Positions 26,286 to 38,190 of a stretch of 64,000 bases of DNA are shown here, one piece after another (position 1 is the stretch's first letter; each line of letters opens with the position of its first letter). Source of the DNA: Forficula auricularia (lineage: Eukaryota; Arthropoda; Insecta; Dermaptera; Forficulidae); contig JALMQS010000085.1 of NCBI GenBank assembly GCA_024734495.1, forward strand, positions 20,613,539-20,677,538, in the 5' to 3' direction. The position numbers and the translations under genes were made by a program. The notes beneath the pieces were generated by a model. The model did not search any database, had not been told where the DNA came from, and saw only the letters and a program-made list of their open reading frames with translations.

Positions 26286-26602
26286 TAATTTTATTGGACA
26301 GTCACTTTTTCCCCAAACAAAAACCGACGTTTCGGAAGCTTTTCGGGGTTTAATGGCGTCAATGAAGAAAACATACAAGATACTTCCCTCTTCTCTCCTT
26401 CAGCAGTGCTAGAAATTTATCCTTTTTCAACAGAGGCATCAATAGAATTATTTCCGTTTCAAATTTCTAGCACTGGAGAAGGAGAGAAGTATCTTGTATG
26501 TTTCCTTAATGGACCTCTTTTAAGCCCTGAAGAAGGAGGGAAGAGCCTCCGAAACGTCGGTTTTTAAGTGGGGGAAAAAATGACTGTCCAATAAATCTAT
26601 TT
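26286..26602. repeat. PLE-type palindrome
   Basis: The outer arms match (attggacagtcac / gtgactgtccaat form) and both run into hammerhead halves. The centre is a second inverted repeat (acatacaagatacttccctc and its inverse). It carries one intact hammerhead core on the plus strand; the minus arm lacks CTGANGA. Confidence 0.7.
26516..26568 (+). ncRNA. hammerhead ribozyme, type I
   Basis: CTGAAGA (26527-26533) is followed by stem II GGAGG/CCTCC, GAAACGTC (26551-26558) and a stem I strand GGTTTTTAAG that partly pairs with TTAAGCC upstream. Predicted cleavage is after C26558. Stem III is the loop-less ACGT palindrome. Confidence 0.7.
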
Positions 26603-27084
26603 TACAGGGTATGGTCAAGTATTCTAATCGTGCATGTAAAAAGTGTTTATTTTTTTGCTTCTTTTTTTCTAAATATCCGAAAAACGGCTGAAACTATTTT
26701 GATTAAAAAAATAGGGCGAAACCATGGCATTTCGGTCTACGAAAAAGCCCTCTAATAAGTGAACATCGAAAAAATTATAATTTTTAAGATAATAACTGTT
26801 ATGTCAAAATTTCTGTTAGTCTGTTAGTTAGTTAGTTAGTTAGTCTGTGTGTTACCAAATTTTTGTGGACGAGCTAGCTCAAAAATTAGTGTGAATATCA
26901 AAACCATATTTCACATGTAGTTTTGGTGCAATGAGATTAAAAGCTGATTAGATGTTGGTCCATATCGATCCATAATTAAGGGGGGGAGGGGGTTTAAAAT
27001 TTAAAATTATAATATTTTCAAACTAAAAAAAACAAGAAAAATGAAATATACTATAAATAACTTCAATCCAATGTTTTTATACAT
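26603..27084. other. AT-rich spacer with (TTAG)n
   Basis: Contains a gttagttagttag run at about 26817-26846 and no gene. Confidence 0.5.
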
Positions 27085-27225
27085 AATCAGTGGGCTACCA
27101 GAAGACTAAAAATGCAAAAACTAATCGCCCAAAACGGGGAGGGGGAGAGGAGGGGTCAAAAAATGAAAATCTAGGCCCTTGTACCAAACTCAACCAGAAG
27201 TGTATGGTAAAGTCAAGTGGATGGC
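27085..27225 (-). repeat. fragment of the GC-hairpin/C-rich family
   Basis: Inverse of the 17540-17650 portion (cataatcagtgggctaccag, aaaatgcaaaaactaat, gtaccaaactcaaccag). Confidence 0.55.
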
Positions 27226-28049
27226 CACATCAGAACGTCTCAATTTATTTTTCATTATCCTTGTACTGCCTTCCATCACTTCTCAATTATAATAATATAA
27301 TAATATCTATTTTTTTCTAAAGTGAGAAAAGATATTTTTTTAACTTATTGTGGAATAAAACCTCAATGAAATTTGATTAAATCATATTTGGTTGATAGTC
27401 CTTGCTGCAGGTGCCCACAAAATGTGGAGTTTATTATAGTATGTGGACAGAAAGCCAAATAGTCTAGTAGACACAAATGATCCAATAAAGGTATTTATAA
27501 AATAATACAATTATTTATTGAATTATTTGCTTCTAACTTAGATCCTTTCCCTGTGCCATCCGACTGAGACGGCAATTTCCTGCCTATTTTTGCAAACATA
27601 ATTCACTTTTAACAAGTATCTTGATAATAAAATAGCCTCTATTATTATTTTGATAAAAAGTATTTAATTCTGACAGATGAATATTTATAATGTATACTAA
27701 TATTTCAGTATAAGTATTCTTTTAAGTGGAGTTTTAAATGTAAACAATTTCCTCCTAAATAAAAAGTTATTAAAAGATAATTTTTTAATTTTAATGTTCA
27801 TCATTATGACAAATTAAAAAAAGGACTATTTCATGGAAATATTTTTTAGTATTTTCACTATGAAAAAGGTCATTCGGCACGCTTGAAAGTGACGTATTTA
27901 TAATAATTTCTTGAAGGTAATATTTATAAGTTCATAAATTAATGTAACCTTAATTGTAAATTTATTAAATTTCTTCCAGAACTTAAGTGACTTGATTTAA
28001 ATTTTTAATTAAATTGAAGGGTTGAAGGTTCTTAATTGTAAATAAAAAT
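27226..28049. other. AT-rich spacer
   Basis: No gene recognised. Confidence 0.4.
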
Positions 28050-28240
28050 TAAGTTTTCGTATGTACATTGGTCCAAATCACGACAAATTTTGGTTGCACA
28101 CGTTTCAAGCAAAGTTATGAACGAAAACACCCTCAAACAAAATCCATGTCTGTTTGTATGTATATTTCCGTGGGTTCAGTGCAAACTCTGCTAATGATTC
28201 ACATAAAAACGACTGAAAGACTCCAAAATGTTCGACCATT
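28050..28240 (-). repeat. tail fragment of the 17-kb repeat family
   Basis: Inverse of about 17950-18140: ccaaatcacgacaaattttgg, cgtttcaagcaaagttatga, gaaaacaccctcaa. Confidence 0.6.
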
Positions 28241-29535
28241 AGAGATAACGAAGGGGCTCTTAAAAGAAAAAAAGAATATTTAAAAAATTAATAATAAATT
28301 GGTTGAAGCAGCACATGAAAGAAAATTCAAGAGTTTAAAACAGCACACCTGTTGAATTTAATTTCTCATTTATCAGGAAAAATTGAATTTAATATTTCGG
28401 TTTAAAATTAATTACTTAATACATTCTATTTTAACTGATCAAATATTGAATATAACATTATTGAAAAAAATGAAAGTAATTAATAGATTATAATCTCTTT
28501 AAATTGGTACAATTTTTCTTAACTGATAATTCTCCTAGTTATTGAATTTCTTCGATTTTTATTTTAGGGCCTCGTTTAAAATAATAAAACCCTATTAGTG
28601 TCGCTACACTGTCTGTATGTCTAACTCTCTGTAAGAGCAATGAAGCTCGTAAATTATATAAGATAAGCTTGTAAATTGCTTGTGCTAGTTATTTGTATTA
28701 ATTTTTCCCAAAATCATATTATAATTTAATTCGAATGATTATTTTGCAAAAGGTTGAATTTTTGGAGGGGTAAAATTTTTTTTCATCCCGGTCATTTAAT
28801 AGCTACATCTCGTATCATGGAAGCCCCTGCTATATAGGCAACTGAATTGGCGGATTAATTAAGGGTATGCCTATCCTGCTTTAAAAGGCGCCATTTCTGT
28901 CGAATAATAAACTCCCAATTATAGAAAATAGTTTCGGCTTTAATTAAATAATGCCAACTTCAGTTCTAATGAGCTGTAATGAGCATAAAATGTATGAATA
29001 TTACAAAATTATAAAAAATTAGTTGTTACAATATTAATTTGCAAACTCAATACAATAAGTTATGTATTCCCAAACACATTGAATTCCTCTCTTTTTTAAT
29101 CTATAAATTTTTGGACAGCCATCTATCCTTCATTAACCTTTATTCATTTGATCGGTATAATATATCTCATGGTCAACGGTCGCCTGTCGGCGCTATTAAG
29201 GCTTTGGCGCTGTTGTGCACCGCACGACTTTGCCCATATAGCCGTCCCTGATACAAGCAAAACAAAATTAGAAAAATAAGAGAATATATGAAAAATCGTA
29301 GGTACATAGTTTATCGCTGACGCTTGGGATCGAGCATGACAGAGGAAGAAGTCTAATACAAATATACGAAATTTTGTATACACATATGGATTAAAATATG
29401 AGTAGAAAAATGTTTGGGATACCAAATCCCAATTTAAGCTAGTAATAAGTGTATTCTAGGGTGCGTGCTAAACAGTTCTAGAGCAAGGCCAAAAATAAAG
29501 TTTTCGAAACTTTATCGAAAGAAAAAAGTATATGA
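28241..29535. other. AT-rich spacer
   Basis: A small GC-balanced patch lies at about 29170-29270 (cggtcgcctgtcggcgc). It is covered by short frames on both strands, neither recognised. Confidence 0.4.
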
Positions 29536-29543
29536 TATACATG

Positions 29544-29983
29544 TAGTGGCGTAGCCAGGGGGGGCCGAAGGGAAGCGACGCCCCCATCTTTAGAGCCTAC
29601 CCGCTCTCGCTATTCACATGTAACCAAAATCAAATGGAGAAAAAACAAGAAATTGGGAAAATCAGTACCTTTTTAAGTTTTTTATTTTATTTATATGTTT
29701 GGTGTACCGCTCTTTAAGTCTGTAAATGGTTTAATCAAAAAATAAGTAATACATTATTTTTTTGTTGATGTGTACGCATTTTTTGCGTCTTCAGCAATAT
29801 CTCTATAATGCGTCGTTCCGTTGTTGTTGCTTTGTTAATATAATCGCCGATCATATTTTTTTTAATGCACACCGTCCCTAGCAAGGAAAAAGAAAAAATA
29901 GCTTAATTCAAATAATTTGGGTCGGGGTAACGATTCAGAGCAGCCCCCCCCCCCCCCGCCATAAAAGTCTGGCTATGCCACTG
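29544..29983. mobile_element. MITE with 8-bp target duplication
   Basis: The termini tagtggcgtagccaggg and ctggctatgccactg are inverted repeats. The flanking direct repeat is tatacatg (29536-29543 and 29984-29991). The element is 440 bp with a C-run at 29945-29957 and no coding capacity. It is probably hAT-mobilised, judged from the 8-bp duplication. Confidence 0.8.
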
Positions 29984-29991
29984 TATACATG

Positions 29992-30780
29992 CATATGTTA
30001 CCGGTTAAACCCGATTTTAGGACAAACTAGTTTTGCCTAGGCTAAACTAGTTATTCCTATAAGCGATAGGATTAACTAGTATAGCCTAGTCCAAACTAAT
30101 TTGTCCTAAGCCCGATAGGATAAACCAGTTTAGCCTAGGCCAAACTAGTTGATCCTGATATAAATACGCACACTCTAGGATAAACTAGTATGGCCTAGTC
30201 TAAACCAATTTAGCAGAGTCGAAAGTAATTGAGTAAACATGTCAAGACTTGTACATGCTGCAACAAAAACTGTTCCACAAACAGATGCCAGTGCAAGAAG
30301 GCAATGATACTCTGCAATTCTAAGTGCCACCAAAGCACACCATGTAAAAATAAATAACAATTTTAATAATTGAGATATATATGATTATTGCTTCTATTAA
30401 AAAACACTTATTATTAAATTTGTTATAGTATGATTGTTTGTATTACCAATTATCCATAACTTTTAACGACGAATCATTATCGTTTTAATAAAAATGATTA
30501 TTTTTCCAATTACGGAGTATTTTATTCACTTTATCTATTTAATTTGACTTTCTAAATATACTATAATGTTTAGACTAGGCCATACTAGCTTATCCTAGAG
30601 TGTGCGTATTTATATCAGGATCAGCTAGTTTGGCCTAGGCTAAAGTGATTTATCTTATCGGGCTTAGGACAAATTAGTTTGACTAGGCTATACTAGTTAA
30701 TCCTATTGCGTATAGGAAGAACTAGTTTAGCCTAAGCAAAACTAGTTTGTCCTGAAATCGGGTTTGGCCGGTAACACATA
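29992..30780. mobile_element. DNA transposon with composite repeated TIRs
   Basis: Each end is about 200 bp and is the inverse of the other (tgttaccggttaaacccga / tcgggtttggccggtaaca). The ends are themselves built from repeated ~40-bp modules around actagttt, gcctaggc and aaactagtt, each nearly palindromic. The inner part holds a Cys-rich coding relic. Superfamily not determined. Confidence 0.75.
30226..30357 (+). pseudogene. Cys-rich CXC-like C-terminal relic
   Basis: The frame reads K-T-C-T-C-C-N-K-N-C-S-T-N-R-C-Q-C-K-K, then C-N-S-K-C-H and C-K-N-K-stop. This C-rich pattern with a final CH..C resembles the small zinc-binding module found at the C-terminus of various transposon and retroelement proteins. 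The frame opens after a TAA and holds only about 43 codons, so it is a 3' remnant of a larger protein, likely the transposase or accessory protein of the surrounding element. Confidence 0.55.
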
Positions 30781-31090
30781 TAATAATTTCTATTCTAATG
30801 TATTATTGGATAGCGGGGATTGCTGAGTGACACGTAGCCGTTTCTATGTGCGCATGAAGAAGCTGAAATCTTAGGACCGACCCTGATTGAGTATCTACTC
30901 TAAGCTTGCCTAAGAGGGTAATCAACGTCTGGCATCAAAATGTATAAATAATGAAATTAATATGATAATAATTTTTGCAGAAGGCTTGACTATCTTACGG
31001 GTCAAGTAAAATAAAATAAAATTTACAAAATTAATAAACAAATGCTCTCTTAATTTACGTTTTTGTATATCCAAGGGTTTAGTACCTTAA

Positions 31091-31630
31091 ATCTTCTAAA
31101 ATTCTTGAGATATTAAAGTAATTTTTCTTATTTGTCGTTGACTAGAAGAAAATGAGAAAATTGTGGAATTTTCTTAAGATAAGCCCTACAGATACAATGT
31201 TCTTTAATAAATAAATACAACCACTTCTCAACGCCTACAAGTAAAAGAATCACCTACAAATGACCAATTTCGAAGCCCTCACAGTGCAATTTTAAATTGA
31301 ATTGACAATTTAGCTTAATTCTTCTTAAGAACATATTTACATTTAACTTACAATTTCTACTAAAATTCTTGAGATATTAAAGTAATTCTTATTTATCGTT
31401 AAATAGATGAAAATGAGAAAATTCTGGAATATTCTTTAAGATAAGCCCTACGGATACAATGTTCTTTAATAAATAAATAAATAAAGCCACTTCTCAACGC
31501 CTACAGGTAAAAAAAATCACCTACAAATAACATGTGAAGCCGTCACAGAGTCAATTTTAATTTTAATTGAAAATTTAGCCTAATTCTTCTTAAGGAAATA
31601 TTTACATTTAACTTACCAATATCTACTAAA
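31091..31630 (+). repeat. ~266-bp tandem duplication
   Basis: Two copies starting near 31091 and 31356, sharing attcttgagatattaaagta, gataagccctac, caatgttctttaataaataa and acttctcaacgcctaca. Modest divergence suggests an old duplication. Confidence 0.8.
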
Positions 31631-32101
31631 ATTGTATAGTAGTAATACCTACTCTATATACACAAACAATATAGGTAAAGTAAAAAATGAGCTTATTATT
31701 TATTAAAGATTAGAAATAAAAAAAAAAAAAAAAAATATGGAGTAAGGGTAAAGAAAAAGGAAGGTGATTGACATTTTCTTGAAATTGAATTATTTCGCTT
31801 TAAACCAAGAGCGATTTTTTTCAGACTCTTTCCTTACAACCTATTGTCAAAAGCGATAGTCTTAGGAGTGAAATTGACATACTCTAATCTATTCAATATA
31901 CTATTGTCCGAAATTGTCAAATTATCTTAATTTCAATAATTTTACTTTTCCAGAATCGTAATCAATTACAAGCCGTAGAGATGTAAAACTTGAGCTTTTC
32001 TTATAAATTTATTATCTTTCCTTTGTCGAAATTAAATTTCCGTACTTTTAAATGCATGCACGCACACATGCACAGGAAAAAATTATTTTGGCTAGCTAAA
32101 G
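31631..32101. other. AT-rich spacer
   Basis: An A-run lies at 31718-31735. No gene. Confidence 0.4.
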
Positions 32102-32303
32102 CAGTGGTTTTAGCCTTTTTAAGCCGCGAACCACATTTTTTTTGTTTTTATTTTATTTTCCAACCCAAAAAGATCACAAAGAATCTACAACAGGCATTAC
32201 ATATATCATACATGTGTGTAATCATAATCTCTGCCTAAATAAATATCGTTTAACATCTTGATTAAAATGTTGTTAGAGTTCGTGGCTGTGATGAAACTGT
32301 ATT

Positions 32304-32722
32304 AGATGAAGGACGAGGTATCAGCCAAAGTTGGATGCGATGGGTTCAATAAAACACACTAAACGAGGGGTGAGACACGCGACCCTAATATTGTATACAT
32401 CTACTTCCACTTCCACTTTCATTTCCAAGTAGAAGGCAATAGATGAAGGGCATTATCTAATGAATTTGGAAAGTAATTCCACATAATTCCAAAGACGGTG
32501 TACACCTAATTCCAATCGCGGTAACCCCTCGACCCTAAATAAAACGTTTCTGCCTGAATTTATTTGGCCATCTTCGAATTAATTGGAGAGTCCTATACGC
32601 ATTTTTGTGTATAACTCCCAATTATCTGAGGATGGCCAAATAAATTCAGGTCGAAACGTTTTATTTAGGGTGTTTTATTGAACCCAGCGATCCAACTTTG
32701 GCTGATACCTCCTCCTTCATCA
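32304..32722. repeat. PLE-type palindrome with inner insertion
   Basis: The outer arms gaggtatcagccaaagttgg and inverse, then hammerhead halves aaaacgtttctgcc and inverse. A ~160-bp unrelated block (about 32362-32520) splits the left arm. Same family as 9421-9612. Confidence 0.65.
32612..32672 (+). ncRNA. hammerhead ribozyme, type I
   Basis: CTGAGGA (32626-32632), stem II GGCC/GGTC, GAAACGT (32653-32659) and T as the cleavage base. Stem I is weak (CCC/GGG with an internal loop). The minus-strand partner has TCGAAGA and looks dead. Confidence 0.6.
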
Positions 32723-32923
32723 CACACCAGTGTGCCGCGAGAGATTCTCAAATGTGCCGAAAGGCTTTTTGACAAATATTTTTGTAACTTTGAAAGAGTA
32801 TTTGTTATTACTTGAATTTTTTTTTGTATCATACAACTTTTACATTTTTTTATATTCAGGTGTGCTGCAAATGATTCCAGATATTTTTAGTGTGCCATCA
32901 ACCAAAAAAGGTTGAGAAACTAT

Positions 32924-33112
32924 CTAATCTAAACTATCTAGATCTAATACATGTTGATTAAAATTAGTAAGATTTCTCACATCCTTCAAAACTTCAGGTA
33001 GTTCATTAAACCAGATTACAGCAGTGTGGGAGATCCTCTTCTGACCCACACTCCTAGCACTTGGCAGTACATGATTGAGAAATATGTTCATGTCGCGGGC
33101 CAAAAAAGCCAA
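32924..33112 (-). pseudogene. LINE ORF2 C-terminal fragment
   Basis: The minus frame ends with L-P-S-A-R-S, G-Q-K-R-I-S-H-T-A-V-I-W-F-N-E-L-P-E and a following N-F-N-Q-H-V-L. This is the conserved motif just before the end of many non-LTR retrotransposon reverse transcriptase proteins (R..SH.A..IWN.LP). Only about 60 codons survive, with no catalytic region. Confidence 0.55.
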
Positions 33113-33349
33113 ATTTTTACATTACCTTTTTTAATTCACGTATAAATTTTTTTTAAACAATTAAGATAAAAAAAGACATTTTTCAAACCAAGGAAAATTT
33201 AATAAAAAGTATGTATTTTAAAAAAGTATTTAGAAAATTAAGATATTTTTAAACTTATTGAAAATAAATGTAGTAAAATATTTACTATTTTTAACGATTC
33301 GGACCCAAAGAATATGCTTCGGGACCCAAATTTGGATAAAGAACCACTG

Positions 33350-34365
33350 ACCTAGTGTAGCAAAATCATATATTGGAAGCAGAAACTTAAATAGTTCGTC
33401 GATATTCGCCAACCTTCTATTTAAATAAACGAAATTCTCTCTGTATTATTTAAAATCTAGGAAAATATTCACATGCTGGCAATTCCAAATAATTTCAATT
33501 AATTAAAAACATATTTTATAATGGTTTAAAAAATGACTAGTAGTAGCGACTGAGCAAGTACTGGTGTAATCAATTAAGCTTTAATTTTTAATAAATTAAA
33601 TTAAATAAACAAATATAATAATGCAAACAAATCCTTTTCATGTTGTAACAACATTATTAAAATAACAGAGGACTGTCAGTTCACATTTGATTTTTTTTTT
33701 AATAAAAAGTTTAATCAATTTATAATAAATAAACCTAATGATAATTAAATATAATTGAATAATAAGCTCATAAGCTTGGATTAGTGGTCGGCTAACAAAA
33801 TAATTGACATCGTTGAAAATTACGTTTTGTGTTGAAAACATTTAGAGCCAGTGCAATTTGGGAAAATATATTAGTCTTTGGGCAGCAGGACTAATAAAAG
33901 GCAAAACAATAATTGCTTTTGGGTGGTATTAGAGCAGAATAATTAGAAATTCATTTAAATCAATATAAGAGCGAATTTTCTAAAACAGTGCTTATTAAAT
34001 TATAGGTCGCGAAACATATGGCAACAATGAGAGGGAAATAATAATCAATGATAAAATAAAAATTCGCAGGAGGCCAAAAATTAAATTTTAGTGAAGTCTG
34101 ATATTTTTTCTGCCATTGAATTTCCAATAATTTGTGAAATTGTATTAGATATATTTATTTATATGAAGCGTCGTTCTCAGCATTGGCGATTATAAAATCA
34201 AAGCTTCTCGAATATGTACCTAAATACATACCTACATACTTACAAAAAGTGAAATTATGTAGGTATTAGTATTAGTTTATATTTTTTCCTGGCTAGATAA
34301 TTAATATAAAATTCTAATAAAGAGACAATATTCAATTTTTCTTTCAGATCGGTATCTAATTGTTG
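33350..34365. other. AT-rich spacer
   Basis: No gene recognised. Confidence 0.4.
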
Positions 34366-34373
34366 TTCTAGAA

Positions 34374-35327
34374 CAGTGTTTCTCAAACTTTTTCGAATGT
34401 GGAACCCTTTTTAGAAGGTAAGCGTGGAACCCGATATATTGTGATTAAAGCGATGTTATGGAACATTATTTTTTTTTGAATTTGAATGTAGTTATATGGA
34501 GTGAATTAATTAAGAAACACTACTTTCATTGTCTTATATTTTTATATTTTTATTTATACCATCACCCCCTATATCTATATTAAACAGTAACTAAATCAAA
34601 ACTTTCGTAAGTAAAAGAAAAAAAATCATTTTCGAACACATCAACTTTTCATAGGCATTGCCATCAATGCGACGAATGATACTGTTTTTTGTGTTTACAC
34701 AAATACTTTATATCAGGTCTTATTGATGGAAGTTGTAATCTCATATCCGACTCTGCATCCAGCTTATTGCGGTACTTATTTTTTGTTAATAAGTAAGTTG
34801 AGAATTCAGACTCGCACAAATAAGTTGTAGCAAATGGTAAAAGAGAATTAAAACACCTTTCTGGGTCAACTGTGGATATTAGCCTGTTAAACTACACCAA
34901 AATTTTGACAAAGGCATCGTTTTATAGGCTGTCTGCAGTGAAGAATCTGAAGATATTTCGATAAAATTTTTATAATCTTGGTGTGAAAAGGAGGATGGCT
35001 TTTCACTAACAACAAAAGGATTTTTCATCCAGGAATTATTTTCCAGTTTTTTGAAATTATCATCAGTGAAATATTGTTCGATTGATTTATTCAGGCATTC
35101 CAAGTGATGAACGATTTTGGTATATTAACTGGTATTTAGATCTTCTTCCAAAATATCCTTCATAGCTGGAAAACACTCGAGATCTCTGCGATTCACACAA
35201 CTAATCCAAAACTTCACCTTCCTTTTGAACGCTAGAATTTTTTCACCTACCCTGAATTTTTTGCGGAACCCTTGGCGTGTTTTCATGGAACCCCAGGGTT
35301 CCGCGGAACACACTTTGAGAAACACTG
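34374..35327. mobile_element. internally deleted hAT transposon
   Basis: Termini cagtgtttctcaaac and gagaaacactg are inverted repeats, flanked by the perfect 8-bp duplication ttctagaa (34366-34373 and 35328-35335). The 954-bp body contains a decayed minus-strand transposase 3' part. The perfect duplication and ends suggest a comparatively recent insertion. Confidence 0.9.
34600..35325 (-). pseudogene. hAT transposase relic (ZBED5/FAM200-like)
   Basis: Two minus-strand frames (35325-35125 and 35103-34879) and the sequence after them read as a broken hAT transposase. The region ending F-W-C-S-L followed by Y-P-Q-L matches the C-terminal hAT dimerisation region (FW.....YP.L...AL..L..FATTYLCE). 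Stops and frameshifts interrupt it; the RNase H-like catalytic region is absent. It can only have moved using a transposase supplied elsewhere. Confidence 0.55.
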
Positions 35328-35335
35328 TTCTAGAA

Positions 35336-37295
35336 CATTCAATCAGAAAGTTTCCAAGTAGAAAATTTCTAATGAAAATGGAGTCAAAAATAGACCAAAA
35401 TGATGATTATTTTTTCGGAAATCTTGAAATCTAGTTCCAGATTCAAAATTTAAAATTAGTTCTTTTATTTTTCGAAAACTTCATAGTAGATTTTCAGATT
35501 TCTTATTTTAGATAAAAATAAAGTAAAAATTATCAGGACAAATTGTTGTATGTTTTCCAGTATCTACATATAAATCTCAATGTTTTAAGGAATTTTATGA
35601 CTTTATATTGGGCCACGGGTTGGACAGCCCTGGTTTAAATCGAATGGGATTAAAGAAGTATATGAGGAATGATAATTTATTTTTTAAAAGTGTCACGGAT
35701 ATAATAATCCCTGACTATCCATTATCTATTGACATGTAAAAACCTGCAATGATCTAAAAGACAAGTCCTGACAAGTTGTAGTCCAGGCGAGAAATTATCA
35801 ATTAATTGTGATTGTTCTAGAAAACCCCAATTCCTCGTCTCCTTGTACTAGAATGATAACTATATAGACTTGGTTAGTGTCGTAGCATATAAATTACTGA
35901 AATAATAAATATTTTAGAAAATGAAAATATGAGAAGAAGAAGAAGAATTTTTAAATATTATATACTTCATTATTTTTATTTATTTTTTATCTTATTTATT
36001 TTAGTTGAGCTTATAATTTTGTTTTTAGTGAATTTTATTCTTGAAAAAAAGCTTCACATACCTATTGTACAAATGTACATTTCATATTTCGAAAAAGGGA
36101 ATAAATATATCTCTACATATAGATAAATCTCAATGTTTTAAGGAAGTTTATGATTTTATGTTGGGCCGCATGCGGCCCGCGGGCCAATGGTTGGAGAGTC
36201 CTGGAGTAGCTTTTATTTAAAGCAGCTTCGAGATTGACCTGATTTATTCTATTCTACTTGGTTGAGGGATAGATTTGTTGGAGAAAATTCTTTATAAATT
36301 TTTACAAGACCAAACGAATTAAATTTCGCCGTCTAAGTAGGTAATGAGTAATATAAACTATAATAATATGATACATGGCTCATTGAAATCAGAGTCAGAT
36401 TGTGTTTATCTAATTTAAAGAATTTTTCCAAAAACATTAAGATTTATTCAGTCCGAGCTTATTTTCATTTAAACCGAAGAAACTAGGTTGAATGGCTTAT
36501 TTGCTAAATGACAAATTTGATTAATTAAATTGGTTTTGGAAGCTTTTCTTCGTAGATATTTATTTTAAAAAAATAATAATAATTCGGTTATTTATTAAGT
36601 TTATAACTAAGAGTAAATGTATTTAAAAAATTAATTAAATTTTACAAAATTATGTTATTTTTATTTATGGGTGTATGTGGAGTAAAATCAATGATTTTGG
36701 TTAAACAGTCAAATTGAAATATGAATATTAATTTGAGTTTTCCACAACTTTTTCTCTCTCATTAAGAGAGATATAATATATTATTGGGTTCTATCTTTAA
36801 TTGTTTTAGAATTTAAAAATCTTGACATATAGGTGTTGTAGCTTCTTGTATCTTAATCATTATCAAGTAATCAAACTGAACCGCCCCATTATCTTCTTTA
36901 TAATGTTTTGACTCATCGAACCATTAATAAGAAAGCCAGAATCACATAATGCAAATTCATTTGAAGTTTTGGAAATCGTCTCCAAAGTCAACAAATAAAC
37001 ATTTCCAAAACTTGTATAAAATTATTAACTCAAGCTAATTTTGCTATTTGGGTGTAAGTCACTAGTGAGTCTTCTTGTATAAAACTTGCTTTCTAATAGA
37101 TTGTAGACATAAGTTGATTTTAACTATGAAATTTATCACATGGAACGGCTTCAGAATTGGAACCTTTAAAAGGTTGTGAAAATAAATTGGAAATCTTAAA
37201 TAACTTTCTAAAATTCGCGATGAGTGATCTAACAATCTTCGGCTGTCTGTTTTGATAACACCCTAGAAACGTTTTATTATTATTTTAAATTTGGA
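35336..37295. other. AT-rich spacer with two MITE ends
   Basis: 35571-35628 and 36122-36205 are two related segments (tctcaatgttttaaggaa, tatattgggccacggg, tggacagccctgg) resembling right ends of a hAT MITE. No gene; the frame 35929-36126 is hydrophobic by composition only. Confidence 0.4.
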
Positions 37296-37573
37296 GGATT
37301 GTAGGGTTGGACCAGAATTTAAATTAAATGCAAAGTTTCTTAATTAAATGGGCCAAACGTTTCGTCACTGATTAGCGACTTCCTCGGTGGCTCATTTTAT
37401 GATTCGGTGAAGACATACTCTTTGGAATGTTTTTTCTTGCAGTAAAAACCCCTGACAAATAAGTTTATAAAATGAGCCACTGAGGAAGTCGCTAATCAGT
37501 GACGAAACGTTTGGCCCATTTAATTAAGAAACTTTGCATTTAATTTAAATTCTGGTCCAACTTCCTACGATCC
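37296..37573. repeat. PLE-type palindrome
   Basis: The arms ggattgtagggttggacca and inverse run through aaatgcaaagtttcttaatt to a hammerhead unit on each strand. The arms are nearly identical, with a ~55-bp centre. Confidence 0.8.
37469..37523 (+). ncRNA. hammerhead ribozyme, type I (well formed)
   Basis: CTGAGGA (37480-37486), stem II GTCGC/GTGAC with a TAATCA loop, GAAACGT (37504-37510) and T37511 as the cleavage base. Stem I pairs AAATGAGCCA with TGGCCCATTT, nine pairs and one mismatch. All core positions are satisfied. The minus-strand twin at 37345-37400 has CCGAGGA, a single change in the invariant core. Confidence 0.8.
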
Positions 37574-37623
37574 TTTTAAATATTTGATTATGGTTGTGAA
37601 CAATGAAATATTATTTTAAATGA

Positions 37624-38028
37624 CAGTAAAACCTCGTTTATCCGGCACTTATTTATCCGGATAGGATTTGTAGACATTTTTATTTTAATAAATGTTCACA
37701 TAGATAATAATTTTTAACTCTGATAGCAAGAATATAAGTAATTATAATTTCACCAAAAATTCGCTTTAATGTTGATATTTTTATATTGACGAAGTCGGAA
37801 CGAAGTAATGAAAAGTTATTTTATTTTTTTTAACGTAGCTATGTATTTTTTTAAACACTTCTATGTAATTTTGATATAAACATGTTTTTTATCTTAATGA
37901 ATTCAAATTCGCTTATTTGAGGATTTGTCTTGTTTTTACCATATTACCCATATATTCGGATTATTCGGATTTTCGATTATCTGGTTTGCCTTTGGTCCCA
38001 GTTAGTCCAGATAAACGAGCTTCTACTG
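37624..38028. mobile_element. pogo/Tigger-type MITE
   Basis: Termini cagtaaaacctcgtttatcc and gataaacgagcttctactg are inverted repeats typical of pogo-like MITEs. TA lies at the right edge (38029-38030) and TG at the left, probably a decayed TA. About 405 bp, no coding frame. Confidence 0.75.
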
Positions 38029-38190
38029 TATCACTATCATGTGGTATAAGTATTTAAGGTAAGTTCCTAATTTTTATTTTTATTTTTATTTTTTGGTTCC
38101 CCAAAATTGAAAAAAATAAATCATAATTTTTTGATTTTAATATTAATTAAAATGAAAGTTTTTGCCGAGAGTAGCAGAATTTTTATATAT

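Larger units (their letters stand above)
32102..33349. mobile_element. probable hAT-type element, heavily nested
   Basis: The left end cagtggttttagcc and right end aaagaaccactg are inverted and match the cagtggttctcaacc terminus common in hAT MITEs. A clean 8-bp duplication is not visible (agctaaag versus acctagtg). Inside lie a PLE palindrome (32304-32722) and a LINE C-terminal fragment, so this is a stack of insertions. Confidence 0.5.
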
